A stretch of DNA of 12,679 nucleotides from JBFXAN01 sp050184225 (lineage in GTDB: Bacteria > Chloroflexota > Dehalococcoidia > CAUJGQ01), in contig JBFXAN010000184.1 of the NCBI GenBank assembly GCA_050184225.1, forward strand, positions 1-12,679, in the 5' to 3' direction. Position numbers and translations under genes: made by a program. This document shows positions 12,513 through 12,679 of this stretch, one piece after another. The notes below the pieces were generated by a model that was not told where the DNA came from, made no database searches, and worked only from the letters and a program-made list of their open reading frames with translations. Positions within the stretch are counted from its first letter, which is position 1. Each line of letters starts with the position of its first letter.

Positions 12513-12679
12513 CCGCCGGCAATTTCTCTCGCAGCGCTCCGAGCAGCTCACGTTCCACATCATCGATCGACTGCTCGCCGTCGACTTCGATCAAGACGCC
12601 ACGACTTCGGTAGTAGTCGATCAAGGGAGCGGTCTGTTCGAAGTACACCGTGAGCCGCGTTTCGCCGGCCTCGCGGGTG
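12505..12679 (-). CDS. adk: Adenylate kinase, C-terminal end only
   Basis: The last 57 residues of a nucleoside monophosphate kinase that interconverts ATP+AMP and 2 ADP. The visible part reads TREAGETRLTVYFEQTAPLI, then DYYRSRGVLIEVDGEQSIDDVERELLGALREKLPAAT and TAA. The ET-R-L-x-V-Y-x-x-Q-T-x-P-L-I-x-Y-Y segment and the G-x-L-x-x-V-D-G-x-x pattern are characteristic of the adenylate kinase C-terminus. Its position before map agrees. The ATP-binding P-loop and lid lie outside the window. The last codons and stop coincide with the outer edge of repeat copy D, so the natural C-terminus may have been altered by the repeat. Confidence 0.93.
   Translation of the reverse strand, partial: TREAGETRLTVYFEQTAPLIDYYRSRGVLIEVDGEQSIDDVERELLGALREKLPAAT

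Noticed and set aside
1..12679. tRNA or rRNA genes
   Set aside because: No cloverleaf with a T-loop consensus and no rRNA-like stretch were recognised in the gaps. This was by eye only.

Overview
The window is a stretch of GC-rich bacterial chromosome, read almost entirely from the minus strand. The right two thirds is the distal part of the conserved ribosomal-protein/RNA-polymerase cluster in the order adk-map-infA-rpmJ-rpsM-rpsK-rpsD-rpoA-rplQ-truA-rplM-rpsI. That order is typical of Chloroflexota and Gram-positive relatives. A Chloroflexota host (Thermomicrobia-like) is my best guess, from gene order, GC content and the small aspartic-protease gene pair. This is inference, not a database result.

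Layout from left to right. At 1-755 is a truncated acyl-CoA dehydrogenase (minus). At 900-1540 a divergent, translationally coupled pair encodes a 90-residue protein of unknown function and a retropepsin-like clan AA aspartic protease. At 1572-3977 are two more tandem acyl-CoA dehydrogenases (minus). At 4071-5310 lies a complete ISAs1-family insertion sequence with 17-bp inverted ends and a perfect 10-bp target duplication. It has landed inside a 45-bp REP-like palindrome, whose inverted partner copy sits at 5426-5470, just after rpsI. From 5496 to 12122 runs the ribosomal/transcription cluster (S9, L13, TruA, L17, RpoA, S4, S11, S13, L36, IF-1, MetAP). The window ends in the C-terminus of adenylate kinase.

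The cluster supplies translation parts (S9, L13, L17, S4, S11, S13, L36, IF-1), the RNA polymerase alpha subunit, tRNA pseudouridylation (TruA), N-terminal methionine removal (MetAP) and adenylate balance (Adk). truA, rplM and rpsI overlap by a few bases and are probably translationally coupled. The acyl-CoA dehydrogenases look like an accessory fatty-acyl or branched acyl-CoA oxidation locus. All three carry the Glu that acts as base in isovaleryl/long-chain type enzymes, and the two complete ones lack the medium-chain-type Glu.

The most striking unexplained signal is in the intercistronic gaps. All seven gaps from infA to truA contain two blocks of tandem 7-nt words. The second block is the inverted complement of the first, and most gaps use their own word. 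This gives a foldable stem in each gap. L13 and RpoA also carry unusual C-terminal tails.
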